Positions 13,989-30,396 are shown, numbered from the stretch's first letter. The stretch is 64,000 nucleotides of DNA from Methanobacterium sp. Maddingley MBC34 (GCA_000309865.1 AMGN01000027.1:7079-71078), one strand, 5' to 3'. The notes: generated by a model from the sequence alone, not told the origin. Translations and numbers: made by a program.

Positions 13989-15146
13989 ATGATAGACATC
14001 CCCTTAATCACTGCTACCATAGCCATAGTGGCCTGTCTTTACGCAAGTTACTCTGATCTTAAAAGGGGAATTATTCCCAATAAAGTAACTTTTCCCCTAA
14101 TAGCTATAGGAATAATTTTAAACGGGATTTACGCATTTACAATTGGTAACATCTGGTTTATTATCATTTGCGCAGTGGTCACCGGGGTGATCTTTGCTCT
14201 GGGCTACTTGTTCTGGAAGATGGGTGCCTGGGCTGGTGGTGATGTGAAGCTTTTCACTGCCCTGGCAGCACTTGTTCCATTTAACCCTATTTTAATATCA
14301 TATCAAGTATTCCAGGTGCCATTCCCTGTTATAGGAATTTATCCATTCCCCCTGACAGTGATCATTAACAGTATTCTGTCTATTCTCCCCTTTCTCCTGA
14401 TCTACGTTTTTTATGTGGTGGTTAAAACCAAACCACACCTTATTGATGAGTTAATATCTCCAGTCAAGACAGATTACAAAAAGAACATTGTTTTAACCCT
14501 TGTTATCACATCAGCTGTTACTCTGTCCTATTTCATATCCCAGCAGTTCCGTATACAACTTATCATAATAATCTTAATATTAATCTATTTACTCTCGTTA
14601 GTGATATCTAAACTGCCTAATTATGTTAAAGCTGTCTTAGTGTCAGTAGTTACTGCAGCTGCCATTTTTTACAACCCTAAAATTACCATTATTAGTATTG
14701 TGGTGTTGTTCATCTCCATAATAATTATTGAAATCATAAAAAAACTTTTAACCACTGTGAGCAAAGAAGCACTTCAAGACGAATATCCCCTAAAAGAGCT
14801 TAAGGAAGGCATGATACCCGCTTATAATCTTTACCAACGTGATGACAAGGTTTATGTGGATGATAAGAGTTTCACTGATAAAATTAAAGATTCTTTCAAA
14901 ACAAGGGATCTTAGCATTCTCACTGCACCCCCTGGTAAGCGTCTGGTTGGGACTCTAGCTGCAGGTTTATCCACGGATGACATCCAACTTTTAAAGCAAC
15001 TGCACCATGAGGGTAAGATTTCCAGCAAATTCAGAGTGAAGAAAGGAGTTCCTTTTGCCCCTTCCATATTAATCGGACTCCTCATATCCCTTTTCATCGG
15101 GGATCTGGCTTACATATTACAGAAGATCCTTATTTGGGTTATGTAG
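13989..15146 (+). CDS. archaeal class III prepilin peptidase, EppA-type (A24 family)
   Basis: A membrane aspartyl protease that removes the short signal of class III pilins. The catalytic aspartates are Asp23 in YSDLKRGIIPN and Asp85 in WAGGDVKLF (GxGD motif). The 385-residue protein is longer than the FlaK/PibD type. Extra transmembrane helices (about 140-255) are followed by a cytoplasmic segment and a last helix in VPFAPSILIGLLISLFIGDL, which is the archaeal A24 C-terminal extension of the EppA group. It stands 250 bp before a pilin with the EppA signal KGQASAEYL and close to five more pilin-like genes, so these are its likely substrates. Transcription may continue from pyrG (31-bp gap). 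Confidence 0.9.
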   Translation: MIDIPLITATIAIVACLYASYSDLKRGIIPNKVTFPLIAIGIILNGIYAFTIGNIWFIIICAVVTGVIFALGYLFWKMGAWAGGDVKLFTALAALVPFNPILISYQVFQVPFPVIGIYPFPLTVIINSILSILPFLLIYVFYVVVKTKPHLIDELISPVKTDYKKNIVLTLVITSAVTLSYFISQQFRIQLIIIILILIYLLSLVISKLPNYVKAVLVSVVTAAAIFYNPKITIISIVVLFISIIIIEIIKKLLTTVSKEALQDEYPLKELKEGMIPAYNLYQRDDKVYVDDKSFTDKIKDSFKTRDLSILTAPPGKRLVGTLAAGLSTDDIQLLKQLHHEGKISSKFRVKKGVPFAPSILIGLLISLFIGDLAYILQKILIWVM

Positions 15147-15404
15147 TAATATGTATAACCTGTCTTTATTAATGAAAAAAAGAAAAAACATCAACAATTG
15201 TAAAGTGCTGGAATTCCTGACTAATGCTGCGTTCTACAAAACGTGAAATAAACGTATCATTATCAAGAAATAAAATAATCTTACGGAAAACCTCTCTACA
15301 ATTCAAATATCAATAATTACTAAATTTAATAATTAGAGAGTTATATTTTTGTACCAATATTTATATGAATCATATGCCCATAGTTTAATAGTAAAGTGAT
15401 TAAA

Positions 15405-15845
15405 ATGGAAAACAAAGGACAGGCTTCTGCAGAGTATTTACTTCTCTTGGTAGTTATTTTAATTATATTGGCTGCAGTTACCATACCCCTGGTTGCTACA
15501 TCGGTTAATGCTACTATGGATGTTTCCACATCATCTGATACAAAAAATGCAGTGCAAAACATTGCAAACGCTGCTAATTTAGTTTATGCCAATGGTCCGG
15601 GTGCCAAACGTACAATTAGTATTTACATGCCTCAAAATATGAATTTAATTTACGACAATAATACTAAAACCATTAATCAAACACTGCAGCTTTCTTCTCA
15701 AACTAAAACCATTAGCGCCAGTGTAGATTACTCGATTACCTTTGTAAACCCGACTCCTAATAAGGGATGGCATCAGACACAGATTGAATGGCCTCTTACT
15801 GGTACTTCTAATCCTAGAAACATAACCGTGACCTTCTTAACTTAA
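15405..15845 (+). CDS. class III signal peptide pilin
   Basis: 146 residues. The start MENKGQASAEYLLLLVVILI is a textbook EppA substrate: a short charged leader, cleavage between Gly5 and Gln6, the QxSxExxxL motif, and a ~20-residue hydrophobic helix that packs into the pilus core. The remainder is polar, rich in Thr and Asn with several N-glycosylation sequons, and likely forms the beta-rich head. ATG 15405 follows AAAGTGAT; the in-frame GTG at 15396 is part of that site. It follows the prepilin peptidase and is 17 bp from the next gene. Confidence 0.9.
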   Translation: MENKGQASAEYLLLLVVILIILAAVTIPLVATSVNATMDVSTSSDTKNAVQNIANAANLVYANGPGAKRTISIYMPQNMNLIYDNNTKTINQTLQLSSQTKTISASVDYSITFVNPTPNKGWHQTQIEWPLTGTSNPRNITVTFLT

Positions 15846-15862
15846 ATTTTGAGGTATTTAAG

Positions 15863-16765
15863 ATGTTCAATAAATTAGGAGACATAATATTACGATTCTT
15901 CTCACTTCTGGGGGCAGTGATACTAATAATACCGAAGATCCCTCAAAAACTCCGTCATATCAATAGGGATCGAGTGAAAGAGAAAATAGAAACTAAAAAT
16001 ATTAAAGAGAATGTTTCTAAAGTTAGGGAAAACCTGGGAATTGATGAAAAAACCTCCAAAATCAATTCGAAAGAAAAAAAACATTTAACAACAGAATCAT
16101 CATCCCCCACCACAGTTAATGTGCCTGGAAAACACCATGCAGAATCTGATGTTATTCTAATCTCTACTCCTTTCACATCCAAGGAAAAAGAAAACACCAT
16201 TTTTCGTCTTCAGTTATTATCAGCAGGATTCCTTATTTTATCTGTCCTATACCTGTTTAATTTCTTTTCTATCATTCTTTATGGGATCCTCGGAATTTTA
16301 ATAGGAGGTTACATTTTATATCTCCTATTTAACAGGGTTAAAGTCATGTACGGCTCTGAATTCCCTGCCTACCGTGATTTTTTCATAATGTATTTGGCAG
16401 TAGGTATTTTATTGGTATTGGTGGGCACTAACAGCAATTTGGTTATGGCATTTTCTTTCAGTTTCTTCCCATCTCTTACCCTTCTAATATTTGCAATTAT
16501 AGCAGTGGTATTGGTTTATCTGATCTTCCGGATACGTTACAACCGTGACTTCACTTATGGTGTTGTAATTGAAACCGGTGAAAGGATGGCCTACGTGAAG
16601 GTGGAATATGATATTCGTTCCAATGTTAAACCAGACATATATGTCGTACAAAATGATTACGGTGCATTAACTGGTGATACCGTCAAACTTAATACCGAAA
16701 AAAAGCTGTTCAGTAACAGTGGCAACAAACCAATAAGTGTGATGGAAACTGTTAACAAAATCTAA
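15863..16765 (+). CDS. DUF2101-like membrane protein
   Basis: 300 residues. A short hydrophobic N-terminus (about 9-25) is followed by a highly charged Lys/Glu-rich segment (30-105), then four or so transmembrane helices (about 118-225) and a C-terminal soluble domain of beta character (GVVIETGERMAYVKVEYDIR to the end). This resembles the archaeal DUF2101 family as I remember it; no enzymatic motif is visible. GAGGTATTTAAGATG gives the start. It is 17 bp after the pilin gene, so it is probably co-transcribed and may help to assemble or anchor pili (inference from position only). Confidence 0.65.
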   Translation: MFNKLGDIILRFFSLLGAVILIIPKIPQKLRHINRDRVKEKIETKNIKENVSKVRENLGIDEKTSKINSKEKKHLTTESSSPTTVNVPGKHHAESDVILISTPFTSKEKENTIFRLQLLSAGFLILSVLYLFNFFSIILYGILGILIGGYILYLLFNRVKVMYGSEFPAYRDFFIMYLAVGILLVLVGTNSNLVMAFSFSFFPSLTLLIFAIIAVVLVYLIFRIRYNRDFTYGVVIETGERMAYVKVEYDIRSNVKPDIYVVQNDYGALTGDTVKLNTEKKLFSNSGNKPISVMETVNKI

Positions 16766-16923
16766 ACCCATTTTTTTGATTTTCATGAAATATTTAAATA
16801 AAATTTTTTTATTATAAATTATTCACCTAATCTGATCTATATCAACTCATATCAAAAAAAGTCAACACAAACACCTCATCTTATAAAAGTAAATAAAAAT
16901 AAGAATTATATGGAGAATTAAAT

Positions 16924-17685
16924 ATGCATGATATCTCACCAAATCATCCTCGTTATCACTCCCTTATTCTAAGGGATAAAATGGCCCAAGCTTACCATGA
17001 TGGAATCCTGGCTGACTCCGCCCTCATCGCCCATGGTAGAGGCGAAGCATTTGATTACATTTTAGGTGAAAAAACAAACAACCCTGCAATGAAAGCTATT
17101 AAAACTGCAAGTGCTGCACTATTACTTGCTGAAAACCCAGTCATATCAGTTAATGGGAATACCGCTGTTCTGGGTGCAGATTATATGGTGGAGTTAGCCA
17201 GATTGTTACCAGCCAAAATTGAGATCAACCTATTCTACCGCACCCCACAACGTGTTTTGAAGGTCGAAAAGGCATTAAAAAATGCCGGTGCAACAGATGT
17301 TCTGGGTAAAGAAGGTGATGATTACTTGCCTGTTGAGGGATTGGAGGGACCCAGATCACGGGCTCATCCTGATGGTGTGTATAGTGCAGACGTGGTTCTG
17401 GTTCCATTGGAAGATGGGGACAGAGCAGAAGCACTGGTAGCATTAGGTAAGAAGGTTATAACCATCGATTTAAACCCTTTATCACGAACTGCTAAAAAAT
17501 CATCCATAACCATTGTGGACAATCTGGTCAGGGCCTTGCCCCTCCTAATTAATGAAGTGAAAAAGCTCAAAGGGTGTTCCCAGCAGGAGCTGGAAGAAAT
17601 AGTTAAGGTATTTGATAATAATGAGAATATTTCCAGTTCTCTGGATTTAATATCACAGTATTTTAAAAGAGATGAAGACTCATGA
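16924..17685 (+). CDS. 4-phosphopantoate--beta-alanine ligase (archaeal phosphopantothenate synthetase)
   Basis: Condenses phosphopantoate with beta-alanine using ATP in the archaeal CoA pathway, replacing bacterial pantothenate synthetase. Diagnostic segments are PNHPRYHSLILRDKM (6-20), ALIAHGRGEAFDYILGE (34-50), NPVISVNGNTAVLGADYMVE, and VDLNPLSRTAK-like TIDLNPLSRTAKKSSI near the C-terminus. At 253 residues it is normal in length. GGAGAATTAAATATG sets the start. The stop overlaps the next start (ATGA), so it is coupled to the UPF0200 kinase-like gene. Confidence 0.93.
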   Translation: MHDISPNHPRYHSLILRDKMAQAYHDGILADSALIAHGRGEAFDYILGEKTNNPAMKAIKTASAALLLAENPVISVNGNTAVLGADYMVELARLLPAKIEINLFYRTPQRVLKVEKALKNAGATDVLGKEGDDYLPVEGLEGPRSRAHPDGVYSADVVLVPLEDGDRAEALVALGKKVITIDLNPLSRTAKKSSITIVDNLVRALPLLINEVKKLKGCSQQELEEIVKVFDNNENISSSLDLISQYFKRDEDS

Positions 17686-18278
17686 ATGTAATTGGAGTTA
17701 CTGGAATGCCAGGATCAGGCAAAAGCGTGGTTTCCAGGGTTGCAAATAGTTTGGGAATGAATGTGGTACGGATGGGTGATGTTATCCGCAATGAAGCTCA
17801 GAAGAGAAATGAACCCCCAGGAAAGGTGGCAGTAGAACTGCGCCAGGAATATGGGGAATTTGTGGTCGCAGAACGATGCGTGGAATTCATTAAAAAATCA
17901 ACCAACAATGGAAAATCTTCAATTAATAAAGCCAAAGATATTAAGTCAGCCAAAGATAGTAAATCACAAGTATTCCTTATTGAAGGCATTCGCAGCCCAT
18001 GGGAAGTGCAGATATTCAAAAAGAACTTCCCTCATTTTAAGGTTATAGCCATTCATTCTTCACCAAAAACGCGTTATATGCGGCTTAAAAAGAGAATGAG
18101 ATCCGATGACTCCGCTGAGGCTAAAGAAGCCATGAAAAGAGACCAACGAGAACTTAAATTTGGTATTGGAGAAGTAATTGCCAGTGCCGATTTTATGGTG
18201 GTTAATGAGAGCGGTAAAGGTAAATTGAAAAACACAGTGCGAGGTATCCTTAAAAATGAATTGCAAAATAGTTGCTAA
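17682..18278 (+). CDS. UPF0200-family nucleotide kinase-like protein
   Basis: A P-loop NTPase of 198 residues resembling dephospho-CoA or nucleoside kinases. The Walker A motif is GMPGSGKSVVSR (8-19), followed by RMGDVIRNEA and LIEGIRSPWEVQIF, and the lid region RYMRLKKRMRSDD. Residues about 84-94 form a Lys/Ser/Asp-rich loop (AKDIKSAKDSKS) created by an 18-bp tandem duplication in the DNA at 17931-17966 (16/18 identical). It overlaps the phosphopantothenate synthetase gene by 4 bp and the next gene by 23 bp. The position suggests a CoA-pathway kinase, but the substrate of UPF0200 is not known to me. Confidence 0.85.
   Translation: MNVIGVTGMPGSGKSVVSRVANSLGMNVVRMGDVIRNEAQKRNEPPGKVAVELRQEYGEFVVAERCVEFIKKSTNNGKSSINKAKDIKSAKDSKSQVFLIEGIRSPWEVQIFKKNFPHFKVIAIHSSPKTRYMRLKKRMRSDDSAEAKEAMKRDQRELKFGIGEVIASADFMVVNESGKGKLKNTVRGILKNELQNSC
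17931..17966 (+). repeat. 18-bp tandem duplication inside the UPF0200 gene
   Basis: GCCAAAGATATTAAGTCA (17931-17948) is followed by GCCAAAGATAGTAAATCA (17949-17966), 16/18 identical and in frame, encoding AKDIKS-AKDSKS. Confidence 0.85.
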
Positions 18279-18636
18279 AGCCACAGTTAATCCTACCGAA
18301 GATCTGGATAAGGTTATAGTGGCCCTATCCAATGTTTTCGACTATGATGACATTTTAATAGCTGAAGAAAGTGTTACTGTTACTGGAAATACTTCCTGTC
18401 TTTTCCCATTTAAAGAATTCCTGGAGAAAAGTCAGATCAGGGATACTGCCAGGAAAATGATTCTTAAGGGATGGGATGAAGAATCTATGACCATTAATTT
18501 AAAGTTAAGTAAGCAGGCTGCCTTTGCAGGCAGGATCAACCTGGTGGGTGATGATCTTTCACCATTAGGGGAGATAGAAGTTAAGATCACAACTGAAAAT
18601 GTGGAAGAATTTACAAACTGGCTATGTGCCCATTAA
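18256..18636 (+). CDS. UPF0201-family RNA-binding-like protein
   Basis: 126 residues. A small conserved archaeal protein (COG1325-like): KIVAKATVNPTEDLDKVIVALSNVF, a central helix DTARKMILKGWDEESMTI, and a C-terminal strand pair LSPLGEIEVKITTENVEEF. It is often next to or fused with the UPF0200 kinase-like protein, and here the two genes overlap by 23 bp. Family descriptions mention an RNA-binding or ribosomal L5-like fold; the function is unknown. ATG 18256 is the only good start. The 3' side faces the reverse-strand dph6 across about 145 bp of A/T-rich DNA. Confidence 0.82.
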   Translation: MNCKIVAKATVNPTEDLDKVIVALSNVFDYDDILIAEESVTVTGNTSCLFPFKEFLEKSQIRDTARKMILKGWDEESMTINLKLSKQAAFAGRINLVGDDLSPLGEIEVKITTENVEEFTNWLCAH

Positions 18637-18695
18637 GGCCCTGTTCCCATTAAAAATATCCACATCTAAAGAAACACTAATCCTCTAATTTTCAA

Positions 18696-18724
18696 ATCCT
18701 TATTTTTAAATATCCTTATTTTTA
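18696..18724 (+). repeat. 13-nt direct repeat in convergent spacer
   Basis: ATCCTTATTTTTA is found at 18696-18708 and 18712-18724. It lies between the convergent ends of the UPF0201 gene and dph6; the T-runs may help to end transcription. Confidence 0.5.
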
Positions 18725-18782
18725 TAACTTATTTATATAATAATCCAATTTTCTTTAAAAAAAATAGTGTTAATATCATGTT

Positions 18783-19466
<684 letters not shown>

Positions 19467-19588
19467 AATCATTTCCATCCTATAATAATTGTCTTTTAAA
19501 AGTTTAATTTTTGATATTTTTTTTAGATTATTATTCCTAATTTTATTCCTTATTTTAGATTAAATTTATTTTAGATGTAACATATTCT

Positions 19589-19620
19589 AGATTTACTAAA
19601 AACCAAGATTTACTAAAAAC
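19589..19620 (-). repeat. 15-nt direct repeat, 17-bp period
   Basis: AGATTTACTAAAAAC occurs at 19589-19603 and 19606-19620 without a mismatch. It lies in the spacer between dph6 and the membrane protein gene, upstream of dph6. Confidence 0.7.
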
Positions 19621-19677
19621 ACATCATTAAATAATAAAAAAAAGTTTAATCCATATAATAATCTATATCCTATGTGA

Positions 19678-20484
19678 TTAGTCATCCTTTTTTTTGCGTA
19701 TCCTATTTTTTAAACCGCTAAAACCACTGATTATAGTGTCTATGAACATTCCAGCTAACCCTACAATCACACCCAGGAATCCACAGAACAAGATCACATT
19801 GTTCTTTGCAGGTAGGGTGCTTTTCAGGGTTTGGATTTCTTTCTCCACTGGTCCATTGATTTCAGTTATCACTACTTCTCCCTGGGGTAGTTGCTTGACC
19901 ACTTGATCTACCTGGGATGCATCAACCACTAATTTGACCTGTACTATGCTGAATTTAATATCTATACCACTTACCAGGACCATCCAGCTTTTTAGTTTCT
20001 TGATAACTTCAGTGGGATCGCTTCCGGGTTTGGTCTGTATCAACATAGTGTCAGTTGAGATTACCTTGGCTGAGGTTATATTGGTGTTAACCGAGGTTAT
20101 GCGTGATTCCAGACTACTCTTCCAGGCACTGCTTATACTTGTTGTTTTAACTGTTATTTCACCACTTTCAACACTTTGAACTCCAGGGATTTTTTTAACA
20201 GTCTCTATGACATTATTAATGTTACTGTCAGTAGAAACATTTATTGTAATAATTTCCTGCTGATCAGTGGTGGACATGTAAAGGGCACGGGCCATGTCCG
20301 GAAGATCATCATATACCGGGGCTATAAAAAAGGCACCACCTATTAAACCAACCACAAACCCTAATCCGATTACGAATAAGAAATTCTTTTTACCAATTAG
20401 GGGTGTGAGAAGCGCTGTGGAAAATACAAACGCCATTAAAAGGAAAAATAGTATGATCATTATGATTACAAATAGTGTTTCCAT
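19678..20484 (-). CDS. membrane protein with extracytoplasmic alpha/beta region, unknown function
   Basis: 268 residues. Two N-terminal transmembrane helices (about 4-24 and 33-55), an extracytoplasmic region (about 60-225) and one C-terminal helix (about 230-250) followed by a basic tail RIRKKKDD. The middle part looks like successive beta-alpha-beta units, for example EIITINVSTDSNINNVIETV then KIPGVQSVESGEITVKT, which recalls the extracytoplasmic domain of FtsX-like proteins. That similarity is only an impression. The gene is last in the reverse-strand group that encodes pilin-like proteins, 65 bp after the PepSY-like gene, so a role in their assembly or surface anchoring is a fair guess. 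I recognise no catalytic residues. Confidence 0.7.
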   Translation of the reverse strand: METLFVIIMIILFFLLMAFVFSTALLTPLIGKKNFLFVIGLGFVVGLIGGAFFIAPVYDDLPDMARALYMSTTDQQEIITINVSTDSNINNVIETVKKIPGVQSVESGEITVKTTSISSAWKSSLESRITSVNTNITSAKVISTDTMLIQTKPGSDPTEVIKKLKSWMVLVSGIDIKFSIVQVKLVVDASQVDQVVKQLPQGEVVITEINGPVEKEIQTLKSTLPAKNNVILFCGFLGVIVGLAGMFIDTIISGFSGLKNRIRKKKDD

Positions 20485-20549
20485 GTTTTCATCTCTGGTT
20501 AGTCAGTAGCAGTAGAGTAAAAGTTATTTAAATTCAATTGTTTCACGTA

Positions 20550-20972
<423 letters not shown>

Positions 20973-21007
20973 AGTTATACCCTTTATGTTTTAATACCAT
21001 TAATGGT

Positions 21008-21436
21008 TTAAGAAAACTTTATATTGCCATTTTGGTTTTTAATGGTTATTATTTTATCGGTTGTAGTACTGGTGGTGGTATTAAAAGTGGTGAGATTGTT
21101 AGGTATGACTTTAATGCTAATTTTATTCCCATTATAAATCACATCAACTGATTTAGTAGCATTATTTATTATTATAGTGGATGCAGGATCAGTTACATTT
21201 ACTGGAATGGTGAAATTTGCAGAATAACCACTTCCAGCTACATTAACTGCATTTATAGCTCCAGCCATTTTTTCACCCAAAGCTCTTGCTTTTCCCAATT
21301 CTCCAGTTTGTGTTTGGTTCATTTCACTATTGATTAGAGTAAGGAATCCCACCATAATTATTAAAAAAATTAAGGTTATAAACAGTAATTCTACACTTGC
21401 CTGTCCTTTCTTGTCAAGACCCAATTTTTTCACCAT
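21008..21436 (-). CDS. class III signal peptide pilin
   Basis: 142 residues. The leader MVKKLGLDKKG ends at Gly11 and is followed by QASVELLFITLIFLIIMVG, which fits the EppA consensus QxSxExxxL and a pilus core helix. The head is rich in Asn, Thr and Val with several sequons (NQT, NFT, NVT, NAT, NLT, NTT). It is the fourth gene of a reverse-strand operon whose first three genes encode larger pilin-like proteins with a variant signal. By size and signal it resembles the pilins at 15405 and 25919 and may be the major or an adaptor subunit. Confidence 0.88.
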   Translation of the reverse strand: MVKKLGLDKKGQASVELLFITLIFLIIMVGFLTLINSEMNQTQTGELGKARALGEKMAGAINAVNVAGSGYSANFTIPVNVTDPASTIIINNATKSVDVIYNGNKISIKVIPNNLTTFNTTTSTTTDKIITIKNQNGNIKFS

Positions 21437-21514
21437 TAAATCATCTTTAACTAAAACTTAAAAACTTTGATGTTTCATATTCCTGAATTTCTTATGATTT
21501 TTTAAACTATCATG

Positions 21515-22612
<1,098 letters not shown>

Positions 22613-22624
22613 TATATCAAATTC

Positions 22625-25704
<3,080 letters not shown>

Positions 25705-25918
25705 GTAATTGAATTTACCATATAATCTCTTTATTAATTATTAATACATATGACTTTATTCAAGTATATATCTTTGGAATTATTACTTTATAAGTTTAAA
25801 TTGCCATAAAATTCATGATACTCTTTAATACATAATATTTAAGGTTAAGATATATAAAATATATAAAATAAACATCATATATAATATCTAATAACTTATC
25901 ATATAAAAAGAAGGAAAA
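25705..25918. promoter_or_regulatory. divergent promoter region of the two pilin units
   Basis: A very A/T-rich 214-bp spacer. TATA-like elements point both ways: GATATATAAAATATATAAAA near 25848-25867 for the plus-strand pilin, and AAAGATATATACTT on the reverse strand near 25762-25775 as well as ATTATATGG close to the reverse start. Shared control of both units is possible. Confidence 0.45.
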
Positions 25919-26332
25919 ATGGTTACTATGGATAATAAAGGACAAATATCAGTAGAATTTATCCTATTTTTAGCTATCGTATTAATTATTGTCCTCGCAG
26001 TGGGATATTTTATTTTTGATCAAAGTGAACAAAACAACATTGCAACTGCAACCAGGTTAGGAGCTACAAATGCCACAACTGCAATGGGGATCACGACCCC
26101 GGGAATGTTACCGGTACGTGTTGACGCCATCCAGATGAGTGGAACTCAAAACATTACCGTACTTATCCAACTCTCTTATAAATCTACTCAAATCCAAAAC
26201 ACTACTTTAAATGGTGTCTATAATTCCCTTACTGCGCAGGGGTATTCTCCACAAAAGAAAAGTGTATCCAACATTGTCCAAAACCTGACCCTGAACACAA
26301 CCAGACACAACTATAACATCAGGCTAGCATAA
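25919..26332 (+). CDS. class III signal peptide pilin
   Basis: 137 residues. MVTMDNKGQISVEFILFLAIV has the EppA signal KGQISVEF with cleavage after Gly8 and a hydrophobic helix of ~22 residues. The head is short and polar with sequons (NAT, NIT, NTT, NLT). AAGGA lies 4 nt before ATG 25919; ATG 25928 would give the minimal leader MDNKG, as in the pilin at 15405, but its spacing to the site is poor. It is transcribed away from the large pilin-like operon and is followed by a small membrane protein gene. Confidence 0.88.
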   Translation: MVTMDNKGQISVEFILFLAIVLIIVLAVGYFIFDQSEQNNIATATRLGATNATTAMGITTPGMLPVRVDAIQMSGTQNITVLIQLSYKSTQIQNTTLNGVYNSLTAQGYSPQKKSVSNIVQNLTLNTTRHNYNIRLA

Positions 26333-26414
26333 AATGAACTCAAAATAAATTTAAGGATAATTAAGATAAAAAATAACATCAAAACATTTTAAATGAAGAT
26401 AGAGAGGATTGTAA

Positions 26415-26648
26415 ATGGACAACGATATAAATGAAGATATAAAAATCAGCAAACCCACAAGCTCCAAACCCAAAAAGAAGAGAAATATTAATATGTGGGG
26501 CATTTATATCAGCATATGCTTTATCCTAATCGGTTTGGTGTGGTACGGTGTAAATTTAGGAGTTATACCACTTACTTTCCTGCAGGAACAGGCGGGACCA
26601 ATCGTTCTGGTTCTAATAGGAATTTTAATTCTGGTTAAATCATTTTAA
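26415..26648 (+). CDS. small two-helix membrane protein
   Basis: 77 residues. A charged N-terminal tail with a KPKKKR cluster is followed by two transmembrane helices, about 28-46 ([16 protein letters not shown]) and 58-75 ([15 protein letters not shown]). The pattern recalls the small DUF5668/LiaF-N-like membrane segment found in many prokaryotes. GAGAGGATTGTAA gives a good ribosome-binding site before ATG 26415. It follows the pilin by 82 bp. No function can be read from the sequence. Confidence 0.72.
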   Translation: MDNDINEDIKISKPTSSKPKKKRNINMWGIYISICFILIGLVWYGVNLGVIPLTFLQEQAGPIVLVLIGILILVKSF

Positions 26649-26748
26649 CCATACCAATATATTCTTGTAGTGAATAATCTGAATATAATCACATTCCAAA
26701 CTAGTTATATATTGTTTACATTTTATTTTAAAATTGAGAGGTTCTAAT

Positions 26749-27777
<1,029 letters not shown>

Positions 27778-27828
27778 GCACTACCTAACTTTTTTTACAA
27801 ATTTTAATGGAATATGTATTTCCAAGAG

Positions 27829-27865
27829 TATCCCATTGGAACTCCAAAAATATCCCATTGGAACT
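27829..27865 (+). repeat. 15-nt perfect direct repeat, 22-bp period
   Basis: TATCCCATTGGAACT occurs at 27829-27843 and 27851-27865. It lies in the spacer between the M42 peptidase and the small membrane-anchored protein. Confidence 0.7.
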
Positions 27866-28003
27866 TGTCCATTTTAGATTTTCCAAATTTTTCAGGGATT
27901 AGCATACTCTCAACTATATCTCTCTCAATTATAAAAAATTTAAACAATGGAAAATATAATAGAGAATATAAAATAATAGCGCATAATTTTAGAGGAAAAT
28001 CAT

Positions 28004-28213
28004 ATGAACAAGCCAATAGTGTTAATGATTGTTATTTTGTTAATTGTGGGAGCAATAGCTGTGAACAAGATAATAAACTCTTCAGAACCAGATAATACAC
28101 AAACAACCCCTGATAATGCTCAGGTAGTAAGCAATCCCGTTCAAAACAATTCCAACAACACTTCTTCCAGTAATAGTCCAAGCACACCAAAAACCAATGT
28201 TTTACAAAAATAG
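28004..28213 (+). CDS. small membrane-anchored Asn/Ser/Thr-rich protein
   Basis: 69 residues. An N-terminal helix (about 4-22, IVLMIVILLIVGAIAV) acts as signal anchor and is followed by a low-complexity tail of Asn, Ser, Thr, Pro and Gln with sequons, which probably extends outside the cell. AGAGGAAAATCAT before ATG 28004 is a good ribosome-binding site and favours this frame over the overlapping open frame at 27814-28095. No domain is visible. It might be a wall-spanning spacer peptide. Confidence 0.6.
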   Translation: MNKPIVLMIVILLIVGAIAVNKIINSSEPDNTQTTPDNAQVVSNPVQNNSNNTSSSNSPSTPKTNVLQK

Positions 28214-28345
28214 AATGGAATTGGGGCTAAATACAAATTTAATAAACTGATATTACATATTATCAATTTTTTTTAAAAATAAATCGCAAGTAATTATATC
28301 TCACGAAAAAATAATCAACAACATTACCAAATACATAATTCAAAG

Positions 28346-29070
<725 letters not shown>

Positions 29071-29118
29071 TTAGATATTAAATTGATTTAATTAGGTCAA
29101 AATTTATAGGTCAGATAA

Positions 29119-30396
29119 TTAATTATCATCCCACGAAATTATGAATTCAAAGGTGCATTTATCATTATCATCAAGTAGGCACTGGCTTTGCTCCACATGT
29201 CCCCGGAGGGACGTCCAGGTGAAGCTACGTATAACAATGGCCCGGCAAATTAAACAGAAGATGGGACTGACACTTTCTTCATTTGTCCAGGGACAGTTGG
29301 CAAAATTAAGATAACTTTTTCTCTTTTCAATGTCAGTACTGGTAACAATGCCCAGATTAGACATGAATTCACTGATCCAGGAGAGATAACATTGGAATAA
29401 TACTTTGTTGTCAGTTAAGGCATCATCGCCTTTAGTAATCTGACATTTTTCCATTTCCTCCTGGAATAGGGATTTCATGTTTTTCTCAAATCGATCCGCA
29501 AAACTACGGGCAATGTTATCCCTAACCTGAGGTGGAATGTTAGAGGCAAATACTGGCAAGGCACTTACCATGAAACCGGAAAGCTCTCCCCTGGCTTTAT
29601 CCTTCAATAATTCTTCTCTTTCCTTGGCTTCCCTTCGACGCTGAGTTACATCACGGAAAACCAGAGCCACACCAATTATGCCCCCGTTCTCGTCCTTAAT
29701 AGGGGCACTGCTATCGTCAATAGGCACGGGTTCACCATTTTTATTAATCAAAAGTACCTGAGGAGGTAGATCAATGATGGCATCATTTTCAACCACCTTA
29801 ACCACCGGATCATCAACTGGTGCACCAGTTTCCTCATGAATGATTTTAAAGACATCATTCAGTGGTTGGCCAATGGCCGCATCATGATCCCACCCAGTCA
29901 GCTTGCTGGCCACAGGGTTCATGAATTTGAGTTTACCATTTTTATCAGTGGCAATAACTGCGTCCCCAATACTCTCCAGAGTAGTGGACAACCATTTTTC
30001 ACTTTCTTTGAGTTTACTTTCCATTTGGTGTTTGTAGAGGGCTACCTCCACTGCACTGTGAAGTTCCCGGTCTTCAAAAGGTTTGATTATATAACCAAAT
30101 GGTTCGGTGATTTTAGCTCGTTTCAGGGTTCTTTCATCAGAATAAGCAGTTAAATAGACTACTGGAATATCATAGGCATCTCTTATCTGTTGTGCTGCCT
30201 CAATACCATCCATTTCTCCCTTGAGAACAATATCCATAAGCACCAGATCAGGCCGGTTCCGAGCCACATGCTCCAGGGCTTCCTCTCCAGAGGGTGTTAT
30301 GGCAGTGACTTCGTAACCCAGACCTTCAGCCCGGTGTTTAATATCCATTGCCACTATGCTTTCATCTTCCACAATCAGGATTTTCACTTCAGACAT
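29119..30396 (-). CDS. response regulator with PAS and C-terminal methanogen output domain
   Basis: 425 residues from ATG 30396 (GGGGAA upstream). The receiver domain spans 1-120 with phosphoacceptor Asp55 in [10 protein letters not shown] and Lys in GYIIKPF. A PAS domain spans about 135-250 ([20 protein letters not shown] ... [10 protein letters not shown]). The C-terminal ~160 residues match the protein at 43684 in their Cys-containing end: [17 protein letters not shown] and a final [10 protein letters not shown] take this as the MetOD1-type output domain, which may bind a metal or ligand. It has no DNA-binding motif. The KaiC-like ATPase downstream may be its effector. Confidence 0.86.
   Translation of the reverse strand: MSEVKILIVEDESIVAMDIKHRAEGLGYEVTAITPSGEEALEHVARNRPDLVLMDIVLKGEMDGIEAAQQIRDAYDIPVVYLTAYSDERTLKRAKITEPFGYIIKPFEDRELHSAVEVALYKHQMESKLKESEKWLSTTLESIGDAVIATDKNGKLKFMNPVASKLTGWDHDAAIGQPLNDVFKIIHEETGAPVDDPVVKVVENDAIIDLPPQVLLINKNGEPVPIDDSSAPIKDENGGIIGVALVFRDVTQRRREAKEREELLKDKARGELSGFMVSALPVFASNIPPQVRDNIARSFADRFEKNMKSLFQEEMEKCQITKGDDALTDNKVLFQCYLSWISEFMSNLGIVTSTDIEKRKSYLNFANCPWTNEESVSPIFCLICRAIVIRSFTWTSLRGHVEQSQCLLDDNDKCTFEFIISWDDN

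Noticed and set aside
27814..28095. 93-residue plus-strand open frame overlapping the small membrane protein
   Set aside because: No ribosome-binding site and unusual composition; ATG 28004 in another frame has AGAGGA and a clear membrane anchor.
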